Assembly: GCF_003086295.3 (NCBI RefSeq)
Contig: NC_092054.1
Coordinates: forward strand, 37,579,294-37,643,293
Direction of reading: 5' to 3'
DNA from: Arachis hypogaea
Taxonomy: Eukaryota > Streptophyta > Magnoliopsida > Fabales > Fabaceae
DNA length: 64,000 nucleotides
The notes beneath the pieces are model-generated. The model saw nothing but the letters and a program-made list of their open reading frames with translations. It was not told the origin of the DNA and ran no database searches. The position numbers and the translations under genes were made by a program. This document shows positions 32,853-43,322 of the stretch, piece after piece; positions within the stretch are counted from its first letter, which is position 1; each line of letters starts with the position of its first letter.

Positions 32853-34393
32853 TGGTGCACGAATTATGAATCACACTTTTCACAACTCGTACCACTGACC
32901 AGCAAGTGCACTGGGTCGTCCAAGTAATACCTCACGTGAGTAAGGGTCGAATCCCACGGAGATTGTTGGTTTGAAGCAATCTATGGTTATCTTGTAAATC
33001 TTAGTCAGGAAGTCAATTATGTTTATCAGTTGAATTGCAAATAAACAATAGAGCATGGATTAAAGGTTACTTGTTATGCAGTAATGGAGAATATGTTGGA
33101 GTTTTGGAGATGCTTTGTCTTCTGAATCTCTGCTTTCCTCTGTCTTCTTGTTCACGCACACACGTCCTCCTATGGCAAGCTGTGTGTTGGTGGATCACCG
33201 TTGTCAATGGCTACCTTCCATCCTTCCAGTGAAAACTACGCTCACGCGCTCTGTCACAGCACGGCTAATCACCGGTTGGTTCTCGATCAGGTTGGAATAG
33301 GATTTACTATGCTTTTGCGTCTGTCACTAACGCCCAGCCTTCAGGAGTTTGAAGCTCGTCACAGTCATTCAATCCTTGAATCCTACTCGGAATACCACAG
33401 ACAAGGTTTAGACTTTCCGGATTCTCATGAATGCCGCCATCAGTTCTAGCTTATACCACGGAGATTCTGATTAAGGAATCTAAGAGATACTCATTCAATC
33501 GTATATAGAACGGAGGTGGTTGTCAGGCACACGTTCATGATTTGAGGAAGGTGATGAGTGTCACAGATCATCACCTCCATCACAGTTAAGCGCGAATGAA
33601 CATCTTAGATAGGAACAAGCGTGTTTGAATGGAAAACAAAAATACTTGCATTAATTCATCGAGACACAGCAGAGCTCCTCACCCCGAACAATGGGATTTA
33701 GAGACTCATGCCGTCAGAGAATACAAGGGTTTGATCTAAAATGTCATGAGATACAAAATAAGTCTCTAAAAGTTGTTTAAATACTAAACTAGTAGCCTAG
33801 GGTTACAAAAAGTGAGTAGACTATGCTGGATGATGCAGAGATCCACTTCTGGGGCCCACTTGGTGTGTGCTGGGGCTGAGATTTAAGCAAGTCACGTGCA
33901 TAGGCCATTTGTGGAGTTGAACGCCAGTTTTTGTGCCAGTTTGGGCGTTCAACTCCAGCTTTTGATCCTTTTCTGGCGCTGGACGCCAGAATTGGGCAGA
34001 GAACTGGCGTTGAACGCCAGTTTATGTCATTTATTCTTGTGCAAAGTATGGACTATTATATATTGCTGGAAAGCCCTGGATGTCTACTTTCCAACGCAAT
34101 TGAAATCATGCCATTTCGAGTTCTGTAGCTCCAGAAAATCTACTCTGAGTGAAGGGAGGTCAGAATCCAACAGCATCAGCAGTCCTTTTTCAGCCTGAAT
34201 CAGATTTTTGCTCAGCTCCTTCAATTTCAGCCAGAAAAATACCTGAAATTATAGAAAAACACACAACTCATAGTAAAGTCCAGAAATATAAATTTTTCCT
34301 AAAAACTAATGAAAATAGACTAAAAACTAACTAGAACATACTTAAAACTATATGAAATTAACCCCAAAAAGCGTATAAAATATCCGCTCATCA
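32853..34393 (-). repeat. 3' LTR of element D (1541 bp)
   Basis: TGATGAGCGGATATTTTATACGC...CGTGCACCA on the minus strand. Contains three CTGGCG(TT/CT)...AACGCCAG palindromes near 33916-34023. Related to the LTRs of Z and H. Confidence 0.97.
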
Positions 34394-34407
34394 CAACACC
34401 AAACTTA
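34394..34407 (-). promoter_or_regulatory. Polypurine-tract candidate of element D
   Basis: On the minus strand TAAGTTTGGTGTTG abuts the TGATGAG start of the 3' LTR, identical to element C. Copies of its core recur inside D at 36616-36627 and 43048-43060. Confidence 0.7.
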
Positions 34408-35467
34408 AACTGTTGCTTGTCCTCAAGTAACTAGACAAATAAAATAGAAGACTAATAGGTTGAGAAGCAATAATATCTCAGAGTTTTTGAGTGAAGCTCA
34501 GATTCTAATTAGATGAGCGGGACTAGTAGCTTTTTGCTTCTGAACAGTTTTGGCATCTCACTTTATCCATTGAAGCTCAGAGTGATTGGCATCTATAGGA
34601 ACTTAGAATTCAGATAGTGTTATTGATTCTCCTATTTCAGTGTGATGATTCTTGAACACAGCTTCTTTATGAGTCTTGGTCGTGGCCCTAAGCACTTTGT
34701 TTTCCAATATTACCACCGGATACATAAATGCCACAGACACATAACTGGGTGAACCTTTTCAGATTGTGACTCAGCTTTGCTAAAGTCCCCAATTAGAGGT
34801 GTCCAGAGTTCTTAAGCACACTCTTCTTTTTGCCTTGGACCTTGACTTTAACCGCTCAGTCTCAAGTTTTCACTTGACACCTTCACGCCACAAGCACATG
34901 GTTAGGGACAGCTTGGTTTAGCCGCTTAGACCAGGATTTCAGTCCTTTAGGCCCTCCTATCCACTGATGCTCAAAGCCTTGGGATCCTTTTTATTTGCCC
35001 TTGCCTTTTGGTTTTAAGGGTTATTGGCTTTTTTTGTTTGCTTTTTTTTTTCTGCAAGCTTTGTTCTTTGTTGCTTTTTCTTGCTTCAAGAATCATTTTT
35101 ATGATTTTTCAGATTATCAATAACATGTCTCATGTTCATCATTCTTTCAAGAGCCAACATATTTAACAGTCTTAAACAACAAATTCAAAAGACATATGCA
35201 CTGTTCAAGCATTCATTCAGAAGACAGAAAGCATTGCCACCACATTTAACTAATCAGAATTTCTCTTATTAAAACTCGAAATTTTATTGCCTCTTATTCA
35301 AAAGATCTACTACTTTATTCATGTTTGCTGATGATGAGAAAAATAAACTATAGCTTAATTGGAGATAAAATCAAAATAGATACTAATTACTATTATATGA
35401 CTCCTAAGGTAAACTTCTATAAGGACACTGTCACAGAGTTAAGGCAGAAATTGGAAATTAACAACCT
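34408..35467. other. 3' untranslated region of element D
   Basis: About 1.06 kb between accessory ORF and PPT. It has a T-rich stretch at 35020-35060 and short phrases such as CACAGACACAT also found in the corresponding region of C. No gene seen. Confidence 0.6.
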
Positions 35468-36592
35468 TTATTCTGGGGGCACGGGGGTTCCTCTGATCCT
35501 TGGGGTGCTTGGTCCTACAAGAGAAGACTTTTGGCGCTTCAATTCCCTTAAGTCACGTCCTTGCTCCTCTTGTTCTTTAAACATATAGGTCAGCATTTGA
35601 CTGTGTTCCTTCTGTTCTTTTATTATTTGCTCCATAGCTTCCCGTATCTTGGTAACAGACGTCTCGAGATACTCCCAGTATTCAGATTGAGGGATCTCTA
35701 GGAGGAATTCATGTGCTCTCTTCTTCATGGGATCCTCCTGTGCTTGTTGTTTTTCCATTGATGCTTTGGTGATTGGCTTCTCAATTGGAATATACTCAGT
35801 TATTCCCATCCTTACCCCAGCGTCCTTGCAGAGCAGAGAAATCACGCTCGGATAAGCCAACCTGGCCTCTTTAGAATTTTTGTTAGCAATTTTGTAGAGT
35901 TCAGTTGAAATCAGCTGATGAACCTCTACTTCCTTTCCCATCATGATGTAATGGATCATCACTGCTCTTTTAACTGTGACTTCAGAACGGTTGCTAGTAG
36001 GCAACAGAGAATGCCCAATGAAGTCTAGCCATCCTCTGGCGACTGGTTTGAGATCCTCTCTCTTGAGTTGATTTGGGACACCCTTTGTGTTGGTGGTCCA
36101 CCTGGCTCCAGGGATACATATGTCCTCTAGGATCTTATCCAGGTCAATGTCTGCTCTCATCATCCTCCTGTTGAAGGAGTCTGGATCATCCTTTAGCTGA
36201 GGTAGCTTTAAGATCTCTCTGATATTGTCAGGGGTGGTATGAACAATCTTTCCTCTGACCATGGTCCGAAATTCATAGAAGGCAGTTCCAGATAGTTTTT
36301 GCTTGTCAGTCTGCCACATATTAGCATAGAACTCCTGGACCATGTTCCTTCCTACTTTCGTTTCAGGATTAGCTAGGACTTCCCAGTTCCTGATTCGAAT
36401 TTTCTCCTGGATCTCCGGATATTCATCTTCTTTCAGATCGAATCTAACTTCCGGGATCACTGATCTCAGACCCATTACTTTAAGATAATGGTCTGAATGT
36501 TCTTTAGATAAGAACTTTCCTTGATTCCAAAGTGGTTTTGGAACGCTCTCTTTCTTGCCTCTTGGAGTGGGTTGTTTTCCTTTAGGAGCCAT
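35468..36592 (-). CDS. Accessory ORF of element D (374 aa, intact)
   Basis: Start chosen at the ATG 36590-36592 (MAPKGKQPTPRGKK); 44 further codons upstream are open but have only a TTG start. A basic N-terminus is followed by a globular region (PEIQEKIRIRNWEVLANPET, VQEFYANMW, MVRGKIVH, DICIPGARWT, LARGWLDF-like, VKRAVMIHYIM) and a C-terminal Glu/Gln-rich coiled coil (about residues 290-355). It ends TAA at 35468-35470. It is homologous to the broken ORF of C and resembles proteins annotated as putative plant transposon protein. It occupies the post-pol position where Athila elements carry a third, sometimes envelope-like, ORF, but I see no signal peptide or membrane segment once translation starts at this ATG, which argues against an envelope role. 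Being intact while gag-pol carries stops is notable. Confidence 0.85.
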   Translation of the reverse strand: MAPKGKQPTPRGKKESVPKPLWNQGKFLSKEHSDHYLKVMGLRSVIPEVRFDLKEDEYPEIQEKIRIRNWEVLANPETKVGRNMVQEFYANMWQTDKQKLSGTAFYEFRTMVRGKIVHTTPDNIREILKLPQLKDDPDSFNRRMMRADIDLDKILEDICIPGARWTTNTKGVPNQLKREDLKPVARGWLDFIGHSLLPTSNRSEVTVKRAVMIHYIMMGKEVEVHQLISTELYKIANKNSKEARLAYPSVISLLCKDAGVRMGITEYIPIEKPITKASMEKQQAQEDPMKKRAHEFLLEIPQSEYWEYLETSVTKIREAMEQIIKEQKEHSQMLTYMFKEQEEQGRDLRELKRQKSSLVGPSTPRIRGTPVPPE

Positions 36593-36724
36593 GATCTTAG
36601 TGATCTCGGATAAACACACCAAACTTAGAGGTTTGCTTGTCCTCAAGCAAAAGAAAAGAAAGGAGACGGATAGAAGGAGAGCTAGGTGCAATTGTTGATG
36701 GAGGAGGAGGGAGGCCGAACCCAA

Positions 36725-37070
36725 ATTTAAAGGGATGGGGGGTGGGTTTTCGAAAAATTTGGAAAAGATAAGATAAAAAGATTGATAGATTTTTGAAAAA
36801 GATAAATCTGAATTTTGAAAAAGATAATATGGAGATTTGAAAAAGATATGGATTAGTTGAAAAGATTTTTGAGTGAAAAAGATAGATTTGTTTTCAGAAA
36901 AGATTTGAAAAGAGTTTGGATTGAATTTGGAAAGAGGGATTTTTAGAAATTAAGGATTTTAGAAATCAGGGTTCTTAACATGTTCATGTAAAAATCATGC
37001 ATTGAAACATAAAATTTGAAATTAAAATGGAAATACGTGTGGAAAAATGAATTTGGCTCCTCCCTGCTGT
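36725..37070. other. Purine-rich spacer upstream of the D accessory ORF
   Basis: Between the hairpin array and the accessory ORF lies AT/purine-rich sequence with repeated TTTTGAAAAAGATA-like runs (36760-36960), the same composition as the leader before gag (42650-42870). It may be a duplicated 5' leader serving the second ORF. No gene seen. Confidence 0.5.
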
Positions 37071-37305
37071 CCTGGCGTTTGAACGTCCAAACACTGCCTG
37101 TTTTGGGCGTTCAGCGCCCAAATGCTGCTCTCCTGGGCGTTCAACGCCCCAGCTGCTGCCATTACTGGCGTTCAACGCCCAGTGGGTGCCCCTTTCTGGC
37201 GTTGAACGCCCATATTGCTACCATTACTGGCGTTGAACGCCCAGTGGATGCCCATTTTGGGCGTTGAACGCCCAAAATATACTTTTACTGGCGTTTTCTT
37301 GCCAG
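37071..37305. repeat. GGCGTTGAACGCC palindrome array after pol in D
   Basis: Eight imperfect palindromes at about 30 bp spacing, typical units CTGGCGTTGAACGCCCAG and TTGGGCGTTGAACGCCCAA. Same family as the LTR palindromes and as the array encoded inside gag-pol (41335-41610). 37306-37500 carries nothing else. Confidence 0.92.
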
Positions 37306-37500
37306 TGAGCTCTTTCTCTCTGTTTTATGTGCCGAGGTCTTCTGTAAAAGATTATTTACCTTGTTGCCAATAAACTCTATATAAACAAATAAGAATAAAA
37401 ATAGAAATAGGGCAAAATGCTTAGAGGATTGTTGCCCCATGGCTGGGTTGCCTCCTAGCAAGCGCTTCTTTATTGTCTTTAGCTGGACCTCGCTGAGCTT

Positions 37501-40500
37501 TTAATCTAGCTTCAGCCTTGAGCATTCTTGCTCAATGTTGCCTTCAAGATAATGCTTGATTCTCTGTCCATTGACAATGAACTTTTTATCAGAATCAATA
37601 TCTTGAAGCTCCACATAACCATATGGTGATACACTTGTAATCACGTATGGTCCCCTCCACCGGGATTTCAGTTTCCTGGGGAATAGCCTGAGTCTAGAGT
37701 TAAACAACAGGACCTTCTGTCCTGGTTCAAAGATTCTAGATGACAGCTTTCTGTCATGCCATTTTTTTTATTTTTCTTTATAAAGCTTGGCATTTTCGAA
37801 AGCTGTGAATCTGAATTCCTCTAGCTCATTTAGCTGGAGCAATCGTTTTTCTCCTGCTAATTTGGCATCAAAGTTTAGGAATCTGGTTGCCCAGTAGGCC
37901 ATATGTTCCAGTTCCACGGGCAGGTGACATGCCTTACCATACACGAGTTGGTATGGAGAGGTCCCTATAGGGGTCTTGAATGCTGTTCTGTAAGCCCACA
38001 GAGCATCATCCAAGCTCCGTGCCCAATCCTTTCTACGGGTATTTACTGTCCGTTCCAGGATTCTCTTTAATTCTCTATTAGAGACTTCAGCTTGCCCATT
38101 GGTTTGTGGATGATATGGAGTGGCCACCTTATGGCGAATTCCATACCGAACCATGGCAGAGTAAAGCTGTTTATTGCAGAAGTGAGTGCCCCCATCACTG
38201 ATTAGTACTCTAGGGACACCAAACCTGCTAAAGATATGTTTCTGGAGGAACTTCAGCACTGTTTTAGTATCATTGGTGGGTGTGGCAATAGCCTCAATCC
38301 ATTTTGATACATAGTCAACTGCCACCAGAATATAAGTGTTTGAGTATGATGGTGGGAAAGGTCCCATGAAGTCAATTCCCCATACGTCAAACAACTCAAT
38401 TTCCAAGATTCCTTGTTGAGGCATGGCGTAACCATGAGGCAGATTACCAGCTCTTTGGCAACTGTCACAATTACGTACAAACTCTCGGGAATCTTTATAG
38501 AGTGTGGGCTAATAGAAGCCACATTGGAGGACCTTGGTGGTTGTTTGCTCACCTCCGAAATGGCCTCCATATTGAGATCTGTGGCAATGCCACAGGATCC
38601 TCTGTGCTTCTTCTCTAGGCACACACCTATGGATAATTCCGTCTGCACATCTCTTAAAGAGATAAGGTTCATCCCACAAGTAGTACTTTGCATCAGTAAT
38701 TAATTTCTTCTTTTGTATCCTGTTGTACTCCTTGGGTATGAACCTTGCAGCTTTATAGTTTGCAATATCGGCAAACCATGGTGCTTCCTGAATGGCAAAT
38801 AAATGCTCATCAGGAAACGTCTCAGAGATCTCAAGAAAGGGGAGGGACGTCCCTTCCACTGGCTCTATCCGGGACAGATGATCAGCCACTTGATTCTCTG
38901 TCCCTTTTCTGTCTCTTATTTCTATATCAAACTCTTGCAGAAGCAGTATCCATCTGATGAGCTTGGGTTTTGAATCCTGCTTTGTGAGTAGATATTTAAG
39001 AGCAGCATGGTCACTATACACAATCACTTTTGATCCAACTAAGTATGATCTGAACTTGTCAATGGCGTAAACCACTGCAAGTAATTCTTTTTCTGTGGTT
39101 GTGTAATTTTTCTGGGCATCATTTAGAACGCGACTGCCGTAATAAATGACATGCAGAAGCTTATCATGCCTCTGTCCCAAAACTGCACCAATGGCGTGAT
39201 CACTGGCATCACACATCAGCTCAAATGGTAATGTCCAGTCTGGTGCAGAAATGACTGGTGCTGTGACCAGCTTAGCTTTCAGCATTTCGAACGCCTGCAG
39301 GCACTCTGTGTCAAACACAAATGGCGTGTTCACAGCTAGCAGATTGCTTAGAGGTTTTGCAATTTTTGAAAAATCCTTTATAAACCTCCTATAGAATCCT
39401 GCGTGCCCTAGAAAGTTTCTGATTGCCTTAACATTGGCAGGTGGTGGTAATTTTTCAATTACCTCTATTTTTGCTTGATCCACCTCTATTCCCTTGTTTG
39501 AGATTTTATGCCCAAGAACAATTCCTTCAGTCACCATGAAGTGACACTTTTCCCAGTTCAAAACTAGGTTGGTCTCTTGGCATCTTTTCAGAACAAGTTT
39601 CAGGTGATCAAGACAGGAGCTGAATGAGTCTCCATATACTGAGAAGTCGTCCATGAAGACTTCCAGAAAATTTTCCACCATATCAGAGAAAATAGAGAGC
39701 ATGCATCTCTGGAAGGTTGCAGGCGCATTACACAGCCCAAATGGCATCCTTCTATAAGCAAACACTCCAGAGGGACATGTGAATGCTGTTTTCTCTTGAT
39801 CCTGAGGATCTACTGCAATCTGGTTATAGCCTGAGTAGCCATCCAAAAAGCAGTAATAATCATGACCTGCTAGTCTTTCTAGCATCTGGTCTATGAATGG
39901 TAAAGGAAAATGATCCTTTCTGGTGGCTGTATTGAGCCTTCTGTAGTCAATACACATGCGCCACCCTGTAACTGTTCTTGTAGGAACCAGTTCATTTTTT
40001 TCATTATGAATCACTGTCATGCCTCCCTTTTTTAGGACGACTTGAACAGGGCTCACCCAGGGGCTATCAGAAATAGGATAAATAATCCCAGCCTCCAGTA
40101 ATTTGGTGACCTCTTTCTGCACCACTTCTTTCATGGCTGGATTTAGCCGCCTCTGTGGTTGCACCACTGGTTTGGCATTATCCTCTAATAAGATTTTGTG
40201 CATGCATCTAGCTGGGCTTATGCCCTTAAGGTCACCTATGGACCACCCAAGAGCTGTCTTGTGTGTCCTTAGCACTTGAATAAGTGCCTCCTCTTCCTGT
40301 GAATTTAAAGCAAAGCTTATGATCACTGGAAAAGTATCACCTTCTCCCAGAAACGCATATTTCAAGGATGGTGGTAGTGGCTTGAGCTCGGGTTTAGGAG
40401 GTTTTTCCTCTTTCAGAAGAAAGTTCAGAGGCTCTTTCATGTCCTCTGAATCCTCCAAATCAGGCTGAACATCTTTAAAGATGTCTTCCAACTCTGATTC

Positions 40501-40920
40501 GAGACTCTCAGCCATGTTGATCTCTTCTACCAAAGAGTCAATAAGATCAACTTTCATGCAGTCTGTTGATGTGTCTGGATGCTGCATGGCTTTGACAGCG
40601 TTCAACTTAAACTCATCATCATTGGCTCTCAGGCTTATTTCCCCCTGTTGGACGTCAATGAGGGATCGTCCAGTTGCTAGGAAGGGTCTTCCTATAATGA
40701 GAGTAGCACTCTTGTGCTCCTCCATTTCCAGCACAACAAAGTCAGTGGGAAAGGCGAATGGCCCAACTCTGACAATCATGTCTTCAATCACGCCTGATGG
40801 GTATTTAGTAGAACCATCAGCAAGTTGGAGACATATCCGGGTTGGTTTAACTTCTTCAGTTAAGCCAAGCTTTCTGATAGTGGATGCAGGTATTAGGTTG
40901 ATGCTTGCCCCAAGATCGCA
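37501..40920 (-). pseudogene. pol: Element D pol: protease end, RT, RNase H, integrase
   Basis: One frame, continuing the gag-protease frame after a TGA (40921-40923). Protease CDLGASINL begins immediately after that stop; ATLIIGRPFLATG follows. RT: GWRMCIDYRRLNTATRKDHF, SGYNQIAVDPQDQEKTAF, RMPFGLCNAPATF and the intact catalytic FMDDF (codons about 39647-39652). RNase [36 protein letters not shown]. Integrase zinc module CHRSQYGGHFGG with a TAG (a Trp codon in relatives) at 38509, then [22 protein letters not shown] and [11 protein letters not shown] (DDE). Another TAA at 37768-37770 precedes the basic tail (PRKLKSRWRGPYVITSV). No frameshift seen. Inactive by nonsense codons only. Confidence 0.92.
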
Positions 40921-42609
40921 TCAAGCTATCTTGGTGCAATTACCTTCTAATATGCATGGTATCAGAAAACTCCCAGGGTCTTTAAGCTTTTCAGGAAAGC
41001 TTTTCAGAATGACTGCACTGCATTCTTCAGTGAGGAGAACTCTTTCTGTTTCTCTCCAATCCTTCTTATGACTCAAGATCTCTTTCATGAACTTGGCATA
41101 AGAAGGTATTTGCTCAAGTGCTTCTGCAAATGGAATCTTTATTTCAAGAGTCCTGAGATAATCTGCAAAGCGAGCAAATTGCTTATCCTGCTCCTCTTTC
41201 CGGAGTTTTTGAGGATAAGGTATCTTGGCTTTATATTCTTCAACCTTAGTTGCTGCAGGTTTATTGCCTACAGAAGTGGTTGAAGAAGCCGTTTTAGAGG
41301 GGTTGTTATCAGCATTTGTGTGTGTTTGATCCCTCACTGGCAATTGAGTGCCAGAGTTAGAAGCTGGAGTGAAACTGGACGCCAGCTCCTTGTCTGCTCC
41401 TGGCGTCTGAACGCCAGAATTGTGCCCATTTTGGGCGTTCAGCGCCAGATCTTGCCCATTTTGGGCGTTCAACGCCAGATCCTTGCCCATTTCTGGCGTT
41501 GAACGCCAGTCCTGCTTTGTTTCTGGCGTTGAACGCCAGTTTTGGCCATGGTCTGGGTGTTCAGCGCCAGCCTTCCACCAATTTTCTGGCGTTTTAGCGC
41601 CAGAATTATTGTTCCCTGGGCTCTTACTGTCGTCAGGTGAATTTTGGGTGGTTTGCTCATTTCTTAGCTTTTTGCTGTCTTGAGGTGGGGTAATTAATGT
41701 TTTCCCACTTCTTAGTTGAACTGCTTGGCATTCTTCTGCTATTTGCCTTAACAGCTGCTGCTTTGTTTGCTTAAACTGTTCGTCCATATGTATATTAGCC
41801 ATCCTTGTCTCTTATAACCTGTCTTTAAATTCGGCTAGCTGCTTTGTTAGAAAGTCCAATTGCTGATTGAATTCAGCAGCTTATTTTATAGGACTGAGTT
41901 CAGCAGTTACTGTTTTAACCTCTTCATTCATGGAAGGGTTGCTGCTTAGGTACAGGTGCTGATTCCTGGCAACTGTATCAATGAGCTCTTGAGCCTCTTC
42001 AATTGTCTTTCTCATGTGGATAGATCCACCAGCTGAGTAATCTAGAGACATCTGAGCTCCTTCTGCAAGTCCATAGTAGAAGATGTCTAACTGAACCCAC
42101 TCTGAAAACATTTCAGAGGGGCATTTTCGTAGCATCTCTCTGTATCTCTCCCAGGCATCATAAAGAGATTCATTATCTCCTTGTTTAAAGCCTTGGATGT
42201 CCAGCCTTAGCTGTGTCATCCTTTTTGGAGGGAAATATTGATTCAGGAATTTTTCTGTCAGCTGTTTCCATCTCTTTATGCTGGCCTTAGGTTGGTTATT
42301 TAACCACCTCTTAGCTTGATCTTTTACAGCAAATGGAAACAGTAATAGTCTGTAGACATCCTGATCTATTTCCTTATCATGTACTGTGTCAGTAATTTGT
42401 AAAAATTGTGCCAGAAATTCTGTAGGTTCTTCCTGTGGAAGACCGGAATACTGGTAGCTTTGCTGCACCATGATAATGAGCTGAGGATTCAACTCAAAGC
42501 TACTGACTCCAATGGAGGGTGTGCAGATACTACTCCCATATGAAGCAGTAGAGGGGTTAGAATATGACCCCAGAGTCCTCCTGGACTGTTCATTTCCACT
42601 TAGGTCCAT
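40921..42609 (-). pseudogene. gag: Element D gag and pre-protease region
   Basis: ATG at 42607-42609. Residues ~40-190 form a retrotransposon gag domain (FELNPQLIIMV, YRLLLFPFAVKDQA, WLNNQPKASIKRW, FLNQYFPPKRM, LYDAWERYREML). Stops at 41881-41883 and near 41815 are in the same frame; the frame then stays open from 41802 to 40921. The linker includes a repeated segment encoded by DNA palindromes (41335-41610), then the protease N-terminus (QFARFADYLRTLEIKIPFAEAL, FLIPCILEGN). The stop at 40921-40923 sits just before the protease active site. No CCHC knuckle seen. Confidence 0.9.
41335..41610. repeat. Palindrome array inside the D gag-protease linker
   Basis: About nine units of the CTGGCGTTGAACGCCAG family are read in frame as part of the polyprotein, giving peptide repeats such as ALNAQNG and WRSTPE. 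It matches the array at 37071-37305 and LTR units in sequence. The coding linker has therefore absorbed the same palindromic DNA without frame loss. Confidence 0.9.
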
Positions 42610-43299
42610 GATGGAGAAAGGGGAGATGATGTAAAATAGAGAAAATATTTTTATTTATTTATTTATTAATTTATTTCGAAAATAAAATAAGTCAAAATAA
42701 AATAAATAAAAATGAGTAAAAGATTTTCGAAAAAGTGAGGAGAGAGAAAGTGGTTAGGAGATTTTGAAAAAGATATGATGATTTTTGAAAAAGGTTTTAA
42801 ATTTTGAAATAAAAATCTAAATTTTAGAAATATATTTCGAAAATTTGTTTTTAAAATAGACAAAAAAGATATTTTTGATTTTTAAGAGGAAAGAGAAAAA
42901 CAATAAGATAGCACAAGATTTAAAAATTTTTGGATCTAATGCTCCTTATTTTCGAAAATTTTGGAGGGAAAACACCAAGGAACACCAAATTAAAATTTTT
43001 AGAAAACCAAACCACAATTTTTGAAAATCAAGGGAAATCAACAGGAGAACACCAAACTTAAAGTTTGGCACAAAATTTAATAGAGAAAATATTATTTTTG
43101 AAAAAGATTTTAAAAAGAGTGTACCAAACTGCCACGGACTTAGACTAACGCTCTAGCCAATTGGGCAGTAAATGTAACACTTGTTTTAAAGAAGGATATT
43201 TTTAACCAAGAACAATAATAAGAGACTCTAAACCAAAAAAGAAAAATTTTCCTAATCTAAGCAACAAAATAATCCGTCAGTTGTTCAAACACGAACAAT
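42610..43299 (-). other. Untranslated leader of element D
   Basis: AT-rich leader between PBS and gag with TTTTGAAAAAG runs and a PPT-like motif at 43048-43060. No credible gene. Confidence 0.7.
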
Positions 43300-43316
43300 C
43301 CCCGGCAACGGCGCCA
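43300..43316 (-). promoter_or_regulatory. Primer-binding site of element D
   Basis: Perfect 17-base tRNA-Asp complement on the minus strand (TGGCGCCGTTGCCGGGG), six bases inside the 5' LTR. Confidence 0.95.
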
Positions 43317-43322
43317 AAAACT

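Noticed and set aside
36593..36724. Hydrophobic N-terminal extension of the D accessory ORF as a signal peptide
   Set aside because: The hydrophobic stretch (LLLHQQLHLALLLSVSFLFF) lies upstream of the first ATG and is reachable only from a TTG; C shows no equivalent, so an envelope-like signal peptide is not supported.
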